64,000 nt of DNA from PFJX01 sp964466195 (GTDB taxonomy: Bacteria > Pseudomonadota > Gammaproteobacteria > Burkholderiales > Thiobacillaceae). The notes under the pieces are model-generated. The model was not told the DNA's origin and ran no database searches. It saw only the letters and a program-made list of their open reading frames with translations. Numbering within the stretch: the first letter of the stretch is position 1; each line of letters starts with the position of its first letter. The DNA lies in assembly GCA_964466195.1 (NCBI GenBank), contig CAYXMQ010000017.1, forward strand, positions 3,553 to 67,552. Direction: 5' to 3'. The position numbers were made by a program, and so were the translations under genes. Positions 27,560-36,883 of this stretch are shown in pieces.

Positions 27560-28801
27560 ATGGCAATGAACAAGAAAAAAATAGTATGGCCTGTACTGCT
27601 CCTGGCGCTGGGAATCGGCGGTTTCGCCGTACTCAAATCGACGCGGCCGAAGCCGCCCGTGGCGGCGGTCAAGGAGCCGGTCTGGCGGGTGCAGAGCGTG
27701 ATTGCGCAGCCTGCGTCGCTCAGCCCGGTAACCAGCCTGAACGGCCGCGTGGAAAGTCCGGAGCAGACGCGCGCGGCCGCGCCGGGTGTCGGGCGCGTGC
27801 TGCACGTCCATGTGCGCGAGGGGCAAGCCATCCGTCCCGGCCAGCGCTTGCTGGAACTCGACCCGCGCGATTTCCAACCCAGGGTGGACCAGGCGCGCGG
27901 CGAAGTGGATGAATTGGCCGCTGCCGTCGCCAGTGAGGAGTTGCGCCACCTGGCCGACCTGGATCAACTCATGCAGGAGCGGAAGTTGCTCGAGTTCGCC
28001 GCCGCCGATGTCGGTCGTTTCGAACAACTGCGCCAGGAGAATTTCTATTCCCAGAGCGCCGTCGACCTGAGCCGCCAGAATCTGGCGCGTCAGCAGATCA
28101 CCTTGCGCAGTCGTGAACTCGCCATCGCCGACCACAAGGCGCGCATGAGCCAGTTGCAGGCGCGTCTGAGCAAGGCGCGCGCCAATCTCGATCAGGCCGC
28201 ATTGGCGTTGCAGCGCAGCCGCGTGGTGGCGTCTTTTGTCGGTTACGTGGCGAAAGTGGAGGTGGCGGTCGGCGATCAGGTCAACAGCGGCCAGAGCCTG
28301 ATCAGCCTTTACCCGGCGGCCGGCCTGGAAGTGCGCGCCAAATTGCCGGCGACGCTGCAAAACGAGTTCGTCAGCGCACTGCATCGTGGTGAGCGCGCGA
28401 AAGCGACGGCGAACGTGGCCGGCGAAACCCTGGAATTCATGCTTGCGCGCAGCGCCGGTGCGGCCGATGCACGCGGCCTGGACGCCTTTTTCGTGGCGCG
28501 GCGGCCGTCAGCCAATCTGCGCGTGGGAGAGCTGCTCAGCCTGCAAGTCGCGCGTGCACCGGTCAGCGACGCGGTGGCCGTGCCCTATACCGCGCTATTC
28601 GGCGGACGCCAGGTTTATCGTATCGAAGCGGGCCGCCTGAAGGCGCTCGACGTGGATGTACTGGGCGATGTCGGCAATGCAGGCGGCCAGGGCGCCGCAC
28701 GCCTGCTGGTGAAAAGCCCGGCGCTGAAACCGGGCGACGTCCTGCTCGCGACGCATTTGCCGAATGCGGTGAGCGGATTGAAGGTCGAGGTCATGCCGTG
28801 A
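27560..28801 (+). CDS. RND efflux periplasmic adaptor (membrane fusion protein)
   Basis: A 413-residue HlyD/AcrA-type adaptor that links an inner-membrane RND pump to an outer-membrane channel. An N-terminal membrane anchor (about 8-25) is followed by a lipoyl-like half (AAAPGVGRVLHVHVREG), a long coiled-coil hairpin (about 110-220), a second lipoyl half (VASFVGYVAKVEVAVGDQV) and beta-barrel domains. Two ATGs, 27560 and 27566, are possible starts. The permease gene follows after 10 bp. No outer-membrane factor gene lies nearby, so a channel encoded elsewhere is probably shared. Confidence 0.88.
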   Translation: MAMNKKKIVWPVLLLALGIGGFAVLKSTRPKPPVAAVKEPVWRVQSVIAQPASLSPVTSLNGRVESPEQTRAAAPGVGRVLHVHVREGQAIRPGQRLLELDPRDFQPRVDQARGEVDELAAAVASEELRHLADLDQLMQERKLLEFAAADVGRFEQLRQENFYSQSAVDLSRQNLARQQITLRSRELAIADHKARMSQLQARLSKARANLDQAALALQRSRVVASFVGYVAKVEVAVGDQVNSGQSLISLYPAAGLEVRAKLPATLQNEFVSALHRGERAKATANVAGETLEFMLARSAGAADARGLDAFFVARRPSANLRVGELLSLQVARAPVSDAVAVPYTALFGGRQVYRIEAGRLKALDVDVLGDVGNAGGQGAARLLVKSPALKPGDVLLATHLPNAVSGLKVEVMP

Positions 28802-28811
28802 TCGCCCGATC

Positions 28812-31800
28812 ATGAAACGCCAAGACCTGCTCGGCAGCTTTGTCCACCATCCGGTGGCGGCCAACCTGTTCATGTTGATTCTGATGTTGGCTGGGTTGTT
28901 TGCCGTCTCCAGGCTCAACGTGCAGTTCTTCCCCAATTTCAATCTGGATTTCGTCACCGTGCGCGTCGAATGGCGCGGCGCAGCGGCAGAGGACGTGGAA
29001 GAAGGGCTGACCACGCCGCTGGAGCAGAAGCTGAAGACGGTGGCCGGCGTCAAGCATCTGACCTCCACGTCCAGCCAGGGCGTCAGCTCGATTTCGATCG
29101 AATTCAAGGAAGGCGCCGATCCGGTTACCGCGGTCGATGAGGTCAAGCAGGCGGTGGAACAGTTCCGCAACCTGCCGCAGGACGCCGAAACGCCGAAAAT
29201 CAGCCGCGTCATCCGCTACGAACCGATTGCTCGCGTGCTGCTGACCGGCGGCAGCCTGTCGGAGCTGCGCAGCCTTGCGCGCCAGTATGAGCGGGACCTG
29301 CTCGGGCGCGGTATCGACAAGGTCGACCTGCTCGGCCTGCCCGATGAGGAAATCGCGATTACCGTGCCGGGGCGGGAGCTGGAGCGTCTGGGCTTGACTC
29401 TGGATCAGGTCGCTGCGCGAGTCGGACTAACCAATCGCGATCTGCCTGCCGGCAAGGTCGGGGAAGGCGAAGTTCAGCGCGAAGTGCGCGGCATCAATTT
29501 GCGCCGCGACCCGCGCGATTACCACGACCTGCCGCTGGTCACCGAAGCCGGCAGCCGCATCGAACTGGGCCAGGTCGCCGAGATTTCACGCGGGCCGCGT
29601 GACGGCAGCCTGTTTCTGGAAGTGAACGGCAAGCCGGCCGTGGAGCTGCTGTTGAAGCGGGCAGAAGACGGCAACTCGTTGAAGGCGGCGAAGCTGATGC
29701 AGGGCTGGCTGGCCGACACCCGACCGAAACTGCCGCCCGGCATCCAGCTGCAGGTTTACGACGAGCAATGGAGCCTGATCGAGGATCGCATCGGACTGCT
29801 GCTGAGCAACGGCATCCAGGGTCTGGCCATCGTGGTGTTCATCCTGCTGCTGTTCCTCAACGGCCGCGTCACCATCTGGGTGGCGATGGGCATACCGACC
29901 GCGTTTCTCGCCACGCTGGCGGTGGTCTGGCTGGTGGGCGGTTCGATCAACATGATCAGCCTGTTCGCGCTGATCATGGCGCTCGGGGTCATCGTCGATG
30001 ACGCCATCGTGGTCGGCGAGGACGCCTACGCGCACCACAGAGCCGGCGAGGATCCGATGTACGCCTCGGAAGGCGGCGCGCGCCGCATGTTCTGGCCGGT
30101 CATCGCCTCCAGCCTCACGACGGTGGCCGCCTTTCTGCCGCTGATGCTGGTGTCCGGGCCGATGGGCAAGATCCTCGGTGACATTCCGTTCATCATGATC
30201 TGCGTGCTGATCGCCTCGACCATCGAATGTTTCCTCATCCTGCCGGCGCACCTGCGCAACGCCTTCGTGCATGACACTGGCAAAAAAGCTTATCCAGCGC
30301 GTACCTGGCTGGAGAACGCCTTCGACCGTTTCCGCGACGGGCCCTTCCGGCGCGCGGTGACGGCGGCGATCGAGTACCGCTCCGTCACGGTGACCGCCGG
30401 TCTGGTCATCCTGATCCTGGCGGTCGGCCTGCTCGCCGGCGGGCGGGTCAAGTTCACCTTCTTTCCGACGCCGGAGCCGCAGATCGTCTATGCCAACGCC
30501 ACTTTCGCCAGCGGCACGCCGCGCGCCAGCGTCGATGCGTTCCTGGAACATCTGCGTCTGAGCCTGAATGCCACCGAGAAAACCTACGGCGAAAAGGTGG
30601 TGCGGCATGCGCTGTTCCGCAGCGGCGCGCTTGCCGGCGACCAGAACCCGCGCCAGGGTGAGCAATTCGGCTCGATCACCGTCGAACTGACGCCGTCCGA
30701 ACAGCGCGGCATTCGCACCGATGCCTTCATCAAGGATTGGCAGGCGCGCATCAACGTGCCGGCGGGCATCGAAAGCTTCGTCGTGGTGCCGCGCCGTCAG
30801 GGGCCGCCGGGCGGCGATCTGGTCGTGCGCCTGGGCGGGCAGGATGCCGCCGTGCTGAAACAGGCTGCGCTCGAACTGCAAGCCAGCCTGCGCCAGATCA
30901 CCGGCGTCTACGGTATCGAGGATGACATGCCTTATGGCCGCGAGCAGGTCGTGTTCAACCTGACTCCGGCCGGCGAAGCCCTCGGCCTGACGCTGGACGA
31001 TCTTTCCCGGCAACTGCGCGCCGGACTCGACGGCAAGCTGGTGCAGCTGTTCCAGGACGGGCCGGAGGAGGTCGAAGTGCGCGTGCGCCTGCCGGCTTCC
31101 GAGCGCGCCAGCCTGGGGTTGCTGGAGCGCTTCACGGTGCGCGCGCCGAATGGCGACTGGGTGCCGTTGAGTACGGTCGCCCACTGGACCACGCGCCAGG
31201 GTTTTGACGCGTTGCGGCATGCGGAAAGCCGTCTGGCGGTGGAAGTAAACGCCTCGGTGAACAGCGCGGCGGCCAACAGCAATGAAATCATCGCCGGACT
31301 CAGCGAAGTGACGATGCCGGCGCTGGAAGCCAAATACGGCATCGAATGGTCGTTCCAGGGCCGCGCCGCGGACCAGCGCGAGACCATGGCCGACATGAAG
31401 ATGGGCATGCTGCTCGGCCTCAGCCTGATCTATATCGTGCTGGCCTGGGTGTTCGGCCATTACGGCTGGCCGATCATCATCATGCTGGCCATTCCCTTCG
31501 GCCTGGTCGGCGCCATCACCGGCCACTGGATCATGGGTCTTGATCTCACCATCCTGTCGATGTTCGGCCTGTTCGGCTTGTCCGGCATCGTCGTCAACGA
31601 CTCCATCGTGCTGGTCGAGTTCTATACCCACCAGCGCGAGAAAGGCATGCCGGTCAAGGAGGCCTTGATCAACGCCGCCTGCCTGCGTTTGCGCGCGATC
31701 CTGCTGACCTCGCTGACCACCATCGGCGGCCTGTCCACGCTGATGGCGGAAAAGTCGCTGCAAGCCCAGTTCCTGATCCCGATGGCCACCAGCATCACCT

Positions 31801-31916
31801 TCGGCCTCGCCTTCACCACGATACTGGCTTTGCTCTGGCTGCCCGCCATGCTGTCGTTCTATGAATCGGGCCACGTGCGGCTGATGCGCTGGCTCGGACG
31901 TCCTGCTATCGTTTGA
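28812..31916 (+). CDS. RND efflux permease (AcrB/hydrophobe-amphiphile family)
   Basis: A 1034-residue proton-driven inner-membrane pump. Like AcrB it has a first helix (FMLILMLAGLFAVSRL), a large periplasmic loop, six helices, a second half with the same plan and a last helix block ending near 1020. GVIVDDAIVVGED in the helix-4 region carries the adjacent Asp pair of RND pumps, and GIVVNDSIVLVE is its counterpart in the second half. The sequence groups with drug or organic-compound pumps rather than CzcA metal pumps by the lack of metal-binding motifs, but the substrate is not predictable. Confidence 0.9.
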   Translation: MKRQDLLGSFVHHPVAANLFMLILMLAGLFAVSRLNVQFFPNFNLDFVTVRVEWRGAAAEDVEEGLTTPLEQKLKTVAGVKHLTSTSSQGVSSISIEFKEGADPVTAVDEVKQAVEQFRNLPQDAETPKISRVIRYEPIARVLLTGGSLSELRSLARQYERDLLGRGIDKVDLLGLPDEEIAITVPGRELERLGLTLDQVAARVGLTNRDLPAGKVGEGEVQREVRGINLRRDPRDYHDLPLVTEAGSRIELGQVAEISRGPRDGSLFLEVNGKPAVELLLKRAEDGNSLKAAKLMQGWLADTRPKLPPGIQLQVYDEQWSLIEDRIGLLLSNGIQGLAIVVFILLLFLNGRVTIWVAMGIPTAFLATLAVVWLVGGSINMISLFALIMALGVIVDDAIVVGEDAYAHHRAGEDPMYASEGGARRMFWPVIASSLTTVAAFLPLMLVSGPMGKILGDIPFIMICVLIASTIECFLILPAHLRNAFVHDTGKKAYPARTWLENAFDRFRDGPFRRAVTAAIEYRSVTVTAGLVILILAVGLLAGGRVKFTFFPTPEPQIVYANATFASGTPRASVDAFLEHLRLSLNATEKTYGEKVVRHALFRSGALAGDQNPRQGEQFGSITVELTPSEQRGIRTDAFIKDWQARINVPAGIESFVVVPRRQGPPGGDLVVRLGGQDAAVLKQAALELQASLRQITGVYGIEDDMPYGREQVVFNLTPAGEALGLTLDDLSRQLRAGLDGKLVQLFQDGPEEVEVRVRLPASERASLGLLERFTVRAPNGDWVPLSTVAHWTTRQGFDALRHAESRLAVEVNASVNSAAANSNEIIAGLSEVTMPALEAKYGIEWSFQGRAADQRETMADMKMGMLLGLSLIYIVLAWVFGHYGWPIIIMLAIPFGLVGAITGHWIMGLDLTILSMFGLFGLSGIVVNDSIVLVEFYTHQREKGMPVKEALINAACLRLRAILLTSLTTIGGLSTLMAEKSLQAQFLIPMATSITFGLAFTTILALLWLPAMLSFYESGHVRLMRWLGRPAIV

Positions 31917-31920
31917 CGCC

Positions 31921-32523
31921 ATGATGTCGACCCATTCCGTACGTTTCTTCGATAGCCAGTTCCAGCGCCAGGTCAACAGCGGCGAGTTCGAGCTGAATCC
32001 ATTCGAGCGCCTGGCATTGCCCTATCTCAGCGGCGAGGTGCTCGATCTCGGCTGCGGCCTCGGCAATCTCGCCGTGGAAGCGGCGCGTGCCGGTTGCCGC
32101 GTCACCGCGCTGGATGGCAGCCAGACCGGCATCGCCCGGCTGCGCGAGACGGCTGAGTGTCTTGCCTTGCCGATTGCGGCGCACGCCGCCGATCTGGCGC
32201 ATTACCGCATCGAACGCCGCTACGACAGCATCGTCGCGATCGGCTTGTTGATGTTTTTTCCACGTCCGGCGGCCGAAGCGCTGTTGGCGCAGATGCTGGC
32301 TCAGGTCAAACCCGGCGGCGTCGTGGCGCTCAATGTGCTGACCGAGGGCACCACGTTTCTCGGCATGTTCGAAGCGGGGCATTACCATTTGTTTGCCAGC
32401 GGCGCTTTAGGCGCGGCGGTGGCGGGCTGGCAGGTGTTGGCCGAATCGCGCGATGTCTTTCCGGCGCCGAACAAGACCTTGAAGGCCTTCGACACCGTGA
32501 TCGCGCGGCGGCCGCCTGGATAG
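31921..32523 (+). CDS. SAM-dependent class I methyltransferase (TehB-like)
   Basis: A 200-residue methyltransferase. Motif I VLDLGCGLGNLAVEAAR binds S-adenosylmethionine, TALDGS is motif II, and IGLLMFF lies at the motif IV position. Small-molecule methylation like that by TehB is likely, but the substrate is unknown. It follows the RND permease by 4 bp, so it probably shares that transcript and may act on the same compounds (inferred). Confidence 0.8.
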   Translation: MMSTHSVRFFDSQFQRQVNSGEFELNPFERLALPYLSGEVLDLGCGLGNLAVEAARAGCRVTALDGSQTGIARLRETAECLALPIAAHAADLAHYRIERRYDSIVAIGLLMFFPRPAAEALLAQMLAQVKPGGVVALNVLTEGTTFLGMFEAGHYHLFASGALGAAVAGWQVLAESRDVFPAPNKTLKAFDTVIARRPPG

Positions 32524-32627
32524 TGCCGAATTACCACCGCGAGCGACCCCCGGTAACACCAGGCGGATAGCATGGCCTGCCGACGTCGGGCTTGCTGAAT
32601 ATTTCTCACCCACAACTGGAGTTGACC

Positions 32628-33272
32628 ATGAATCGAATGAGCATCCTGCTCGCCGCCCTGATCGCAGCCGGCATCGTCCAAGCTGCCGATGTCCCTGCCG
32701 CCTCGCCGGCGACTCCGCCCGCCTTGGCCGACAAGATGCCGGACGCCGGCCAGAACGCCGCCGCGTTCAAGGATACGGCGGCGTTCCAGCCTTGGAGCCA
32801 GGCCATGATGAATCCGGCGGCCATGCAGAACTATCTGCAGTTCGTCGACCCGGCCATCGCCATGAAATGGCTGGGCGCCGGCATGGACCCCCGCTTCGCC
32901 AACGCATTGCTCAGCCAGGGCATCAATCCGAGCGCCTACCTGAACATGCTGGCGGCCCCGCTCAGCCCGCAGATGATGAACATGGCGCCGCAGATGCTGA
33001 ACCCCGGCCTGTACGGCAACTGGATGGCCGCGCCGATGCACCCCGCGGCGATGAATGCGATGATGGCGCCGATGCAACCCAACATGTACATGAACTGGCT
33101 GGGCGCCGGCATCAACCCGAACGCCTATGCTGCCTGGGGCCCGATGATGACCCCGCCCGCCGGCCCGGTCGGCATCCTCATCGATCCCGCCGTGCTGCTG
33201 AAGCTGATGCAGATGCTGCCCGCTCCCGAGGTTCCCGCCGCCCCGGCCGTCGAGGCGCGGCCGGCCAAGTAA
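32628..33272 (+). CDS. Secreted Met-rich low-complexity protein 2
   Basis: A 214-residue protein with a signal peptide (MNRMSILLAALIAAGIVQA). The mature part carries spaced repeats of the type MNPAAMQNYLQFVDPAIAMKW, WLGAGMDPRF, and WLGAGINPNAY, with very many Met, Pro, Asn and Trp-Leu-Gly-Ala-Gly pairs. It is a relative of the protein at 25809-26318 in composition and motif style, though longer and more ordered. The function is unknown. GGAG lies before the ATG at 32628; an upstream in-frame TTG is less likely. Confidence 0.7.
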   Translation: MNRMSILLAALIAAGIVQAADVPAASPATPPALADKMPDAGQNAAAFKDTAAFQPWSQAMMNPAAMQNYLQFVDPAIAMKWLGAGMDPRFANALLSQGINPSAYLNMLAAPLSPQMMNMAPQMLNPGLYGNWMAAPMHPAAMNAMMAPMQPNMYMNWLGAGINPNAYAAWGPMMTPPAGPVGILIDPAVLLKLMQMLPAPEVPAAPAVEARPAK

Positions 33273-33373
33273 GGCGAGCCCTCCCGGTCTGGCAGGTTGA
33301 CGCAGGTCTGTGCGCTTAGTCTGATCTGCCGCCGGGATTTTTTGTTTGCGCTCCGTTCGGGCGGGATTCTCAG

Positions 33374-34213
33374 ATGAAAAGCGTATTGATCACAGGCTGT
33401 TCCAGCGGCATCGGCGCTACCGTCGCGCGCGGCCTCTCGGCGCGCGGTTGGCGGGTATTCGCCACGGCGCGCAATCCGGACGACGTGGCCCGCTTGCAGG
33501 CCGAAGGCATGGAAAGCTGCGTACTCGACCTGAACGATTCGGCGTCCATCCATGCCGCCGTCGATGCGGTGCTGGCGCGCACCGATGGCCGGCTGGATGC
33601 GCTGTTCAACAACGGCGGCTTCGGCCAGGTCGGCGCGGTGGAAGACCTCAGCCGCGACGCGCTGCGCGAACAGTTCGAAACCAATCTGTTCGGCTGGGTG
33701 GAACTGACCAACCGCCTCATCCCGGTCATGCGCCAACAAGGCCATGGCCGCATCGTCATGAACAGTTCGGTGCTGGGCTATGCCGCTTTCGCCTATCGCG
33801 GCGCTTACAACGCGGTGAAGTACGCGCTGGAGGGGCTGACCGATACGTTGCGCCACGAACTGCACGGCAGCGGCATCCAGGTCGCGCTGGTCGAGCCCGG
33901 CCCGATCATCTCGCGCTTCCGGGAAAACTGCCTGCCGCACTTCGAGAAACATATCGACTGGCGCAACAGCGTCCACCGCGCCCAATACGAAGCGCAGATG
34001 GCGCGCTTGAATCAGCCGGGACCGGCTGCGCCGTTCACGCTGCCGCCGGAAGCGGTGCTGGACAAGGTCGTGCATGCATTGGAAAGCCCGCTGGCCCGCC
34101 CGCGTTATCCGGTCACCGTGCCGGCCGTGGCCTTCTGGTGGCTGAAACGGTTGTTGCCGATACGGGCGATGGACTGGGTGTTGATGCGCGCTTCCGGCGG
34201 TGGCAAGCGCTGA
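33374..34213 (+). CDS. Short-chain dehydrogenase/reductase
   Basis: A 279-residue NAD(P)-dependent oxidoreductase of the classical SDR type. TGCSSGIG (7-14) is the dinucleotide-binding glycine motif, NNGG is at 79-82, and the catalytic residues are Ser131 or Ser132, Tyr145 and Lys149 (YNAVK). The long C-terminal part with a hydrophobic segment (VAFWWLKRLLPI) suggests contact with the membrane or a lipid substrate. The substrate is not predictable. It is convergent with mltB, 8 bp away. Confidence 0.85.
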   Translation: MKSVLITGCSSGIGATVARGLSARGWRVFATARNPDDVARLQAEGMESCVLDLNDSASIHAAVDAVLARTDGRLDALFNNGGFGQVGAVEDLSRDALREQFETNLFGWVELTNRLIPVMRQQGHGRIVMNSSVLGYAAFAYRGAYNAVKYALEGLTDTLRHELHGSGIQVALVEPGPIISRFRENCLPHFEKHIDWRNSVHRAQYEAQMARLNQPGPAAPFTLPPEAVLDKVVHALESPLARPRYPVTVPAVAFWWLKRLLPIRAMDWVLMRASGGGKR

Positions 34214-34221
34214 AGCCGCCC

Positions 34222-35475
34222 TCAAACGCCGGCCGGCTTCGCCTTCTGCAGGTATTCCAGCAGACCGGCCGAGGCATGGCCATCAGCCGGCAGGCCGGCC
34301 GACTGCTGATAGGCGCGTATGGCCTGCCGGGTTTTCAAGCCGGGCACGCCATCGAGCTCACCGGGGTCGAAGCCGAACTGGGCGAGCAATTGCTGGATTT
34401 CGATCAACTGCTCGCGCGTCAGACGCCGATTGTCGGCGTCGCGTCCCAACTTCAATTCGGGCGCGCCGTTGAGACGGTCGGCCAAGTGGCCGATGGCCAA
34501 CGCGTAGTTGATTGATCGGTTCCATTGCATGATGACATCGAAATTGCGGTAGACCAGAAATGCCGGCCCCGCGTGGCCTTGCGGCAGCACGATGGCGCTG
34601 CTGATCCTGCTTTTCGGCAGCGCTTTGCCGTCGGCGCGGCGTACGCCCAATGACGTCCAGGCTTGCACCGGGCGCTTGATGTCCAGGCGCGCACTTTCGA
34701 AGTCGAAGCCTTTCGGCAGCCTGACCTCGCGACCCCAGATTTCGCCGGCATGCCAACCGATTCGGTGCAGGTAGTTGGCGGCGGAATGAAATGCATCCGG
34801 CAATGAGCGCCAGATGTCCTTGTGGCCGTCGTCGTCGCCATCGACGGCATAACGCAGGAAGGTCGAGGGCATGAACTGCATCTGGCCCATCGCCCCCGCC
34901 CATGAGCCCTTCATGTCGGCGACCGGCACATGCCCCTGTTCGAGGATGCTGAGTGCATTCAGCAGCTCGGCGCGAAAGAACGCGCTGCGTCGATGGTCAT
35001 AAGCCAGCGTGGCCAACGCGATCGGCACCGAAAAGCCGCCGGTCGTGGCGCCGTAATTGGTTTCCAGCCCCCAGAACGAAACCAGCAGTGCAGGCGGAAG
35101 TCCGTAGCGGGATTGCACCTTGTTGAGCAGTTTGCGGTGTTCATGCAGGCGTTCCTTGCCCAGCGCCAGGCGCCGCTCGTCGACGCGCCGGTCGAGGTAG
35201 TTCCAGAACGTATCGACGAACTCGGGCTGGCGCTGATCCAGTTCGATCACCCGTGCGAGCGGCTGGAAGTCGCCTAATGCCTGATCGAACGTCTGCTCGC
35301 TGATCCCGCTCGTCAACGCTTCTTGGCGCAGTTGTTCGCGCCAGACGGCGAGTTCGGCGGCCGCCGCCGGTTGGGCTGGCGGCGCCGAAAGATCGGCGGC
35401 GGCACAGGCGCCGCCGGCGATCAGCAACGCGGCGGCCAGGCAGGCCCGCAGAGGTCGGCAACGGAAGGCAGGCAC
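34222..35475 (-). CDS. mltB: Lytic murein transglycosylase B with peptidoglycan-binding domain
   Basis: A 417-residue enzyme that cleaves glycan strands to 1,6-anhydromuropeptides. After a signal sequence (1-26; Cys24 in AGGAC is a weak lipobox candidate) comes the SLT-like domain with the catalytic Glu138 in GLETNYG and the MltB block GSWAGAMGQMQFMPS. Residues 350-412 form a PG_binding_1 domain (LLAQFGFDPGELDGVPG). This is a longer form than E. coli MltB and is common in betaproteobacteria. Acts in the periplasm or at the outer membrane. Confidence 0.92.
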   Translation of the reverse strand: MPAFRCRPLRACLAAALLIAGGACAAADLSAPPAQPAAAAELAVWREQLRQEALTSGISEQTFDQALGDFQPLARVIELDQRQPEFVDTFWNYLDRRVDERRLALGKERLHEHRKLLNKVQSRYGLPPALLVSFWGLETNYGATTGGFSVPIALATLAYDHRRSAFFRAELLNALSILEQGHVPVADMKGSWAGAMGQMQFMPSTFLRYAVDGDDDGHKDIWRSLPDAFHSAANYLHRIGWHAGEIWGREVRLPKGFDFESARLDIKRPVQAWTSLGVRRADGKALPKSRISSAIVLPQGHAGPAFLVYRNFDVIMQWNRSINYALAIGHLADRLNGAPELKLGRDADNRRLTREQLIEIQQLLAQFGFDPGELDGVPGLKTRQAIRAYQQSAGLPADGHASAGLLEYLQKAKPAGV

Positions 35476-35480
35476 GCGAA

Positions 35481-35762
35481 CTAGCCCTTTTGCGAGATTT
35501 CGTAGAGTGACGGGGTGACCTGCGCCGAGGCCAGGTACTGGCGCAGGTTTTTTACATCCTGCCGCAGCAGTACATTGCTGTGGTGCGGGTGATGCAGGAC
35601 GCCTTCGACGCCGTTCAGCACCACGCGCAGGCGCGCGCCATGGATGGACTCGACCGTGGCGCCCAGGTGGAGCAGCAGCGATTCGATTTCACGCCAGTGG
35701 ATATTGCCGCTGACGGGATCCTGGAAGATGGAATGGATCAGGTGGGCGTGTTTGTGGCTCAT
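35481..35762 (-). CDS. HicA-like small protein without a HicB partner
   Basis: A 93-residue protein. HWREIESLLLHLGATVESIHG and RLRVVLNGVEGVLHHPH match the double-stranded-RNA-binding-like fold of HicA-type proteins. HicA toxins cleave mRNA and are held by HicB, but no hicB gene adjoins it, so it may be a solitary or repurposed relative. CGGAGATC before the ATG at 35762 supports the start. It ends 6 bp from the start of mltB on the same strand. Confidence 0.65.
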   Translation of the reverse strand: MSHKHAHLIHSIFQDPVSGNIHWREIESLLLHLGATVESIHGARLRVVLNGVEGVLHHPHHSNVLLRQDVKNLRQYLASAQVTPSLYEISQKG

Positions 35763-35927
35763 GGCGATCTCCGCAGCGATGAACAATGCAGACAGAATAC
35801 TTGAGGCGCCGCTTTCTGTGGATTGCGGGCCGCTGCTGAGCGTCGTCAAATAATCCGAAATCGGGCTGCATTGTTCGCTGCGCGTGCCGATAACCCCCAT
35901 ATCACACAAACTCGGAGGCCTGCCAGC

Positions 35928-36194
35928 ATGGACATTTACCCCAACCCGAGCGACGCCAATCAGCCTGAGCGGCGCAAACACCTCAAGCTGCGCGATATCT
36001 TTCACGATGTCGTGGGTCTGGTCGAGCCGTATTTTCAACCCGCAGCGGGTTTGAATGGGCTTTCCACCGATTTCTGGGCCGCCAAGGCAATCCGCGACGC
36101 CTATGCGGATCTCAGCAACGAAGAGGTCCAGACGCTGACTGCCGCCGCCGCCCGCTACTGCCGCGAACAAGGCGTCGGCAAAGCGCCGGCTTGA
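35928..36194 (+). CDS. Small hypothetical protein
   Basis: An 88-residue soluble protein starting MDIYPNPSDANQPERRKHL, with helical segments LRDIFHDVVGLVEPYF and TDFWAAKAIRDAYADL. There is no known domain. GGAGG upstream and the good codon pattern support it as a real gene. It stands alone between two minus-strand units. Confidence 0.6.
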   Translation: MDIYPNPSDANQPERRKHLKLRDIFHDVVGLVEPYFQPAAGLNGLSTDFWAAKAIRDAYADLSNEEVQTLTAAAARYCREQGVGKAPA

Positions 36195-36250
36195 CGGCGT
36201 TCGGCCTGTTGCACGCCTTCCTGTCGGGCAGATGCGGGGGCGGGCCGTGA

Positions 36251-36874
36251 TCAGCCCGGCATCCGCGCAGCCAGCGTTTCCCAGCGCATTTCGCGCAGGC
36301 TTTGCGCAAGACGGTGGACTTCGCCCGTTTCCACCAGGCGGCGGCGTTCGCGGCCTTCCTTGATGCCGTGATGGCGCAGCATCTCGCGCAGGGCTTCATT
36401 CTTCCGTTTTGCATCCGGTTGCAGCACGTCGCCGAGACGGGTGTGGAAAGCGTCTTCGCCAGTGGCGCAGACTGTGTTGAACACATTGAACTGGCGGCAG
36501 GCCATCGGCCGCAGCGGGTGGATGGCGCAGGCTTCGTCGACCAGAAACGGGCAGGCGTCGAGGTCGCGGTGGTGTTGCAGCTGGTGGCGCACGCGTGCGC
36601 GCACGTCGTCGCCCTTTTCGGTCGCCAGTCTTTCACTGACATACCAGGCGATGCCCATCAATTCGAGCGGGTAGACCGGGATGTCGGTGTGCGTGCGGCA
36701 ACAACTGGCGCAACCGCGAGCGCAAGCCAGCTTGCGGCCGTCGGCCTGGATCGCGGCGGCGACGCCTTGATTGGTCAGGTGCTGGATTTCCAGTAACAGC
36801 GCCAGCCAGGGCTGGCGTTTTTCGTCTTCCGGAAAATGCAGACGGCCGGCGGCTTGAGCCTGCTTGAGCTTCAT
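36251..36874 (-). CDS. YkgJ family cysteine-cluster protein
   Basis: A 207-residue protein with the family's zinc or iron-sulfur ligands: CARGCASCC near 51-59, then CPFL, CAIHPLRPMACR. The CxxCxxCC-type cluster may coordinate a metal, but the role of the family is unknown. It follows the ACT-domain gene by 9 bp on the same strand. Confidence 0.85.
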   Translation of the reverse strand: MKLKQAQAAGRLHFPEDEKRQPWLALLLEIQHLTNQGVAAAIQADGRKLACARGCASCCRTHTDIPVYPLELMGIAWYVSERLATEKGDDVRARVRHQLQHHRDLDACPFLVDEACAIHPLRPMACRQFNVFNTVCATGEDAFHTRLGDVLQPDAKRKNEALREMLRHHGIKEGRERRRLVETGEVHRLAQSLREMRWETLAARMPG

Positions 36875-36883
36875 GATCGCCGC

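Noticed and set aside
29586..31976. A 796-codon open frame antisense to the RND permease gene
   Set aside because: It is a shadow of a GC-rich gene: His/Gln/Arg-rich, no domain, and the opposite frame has a full permease.
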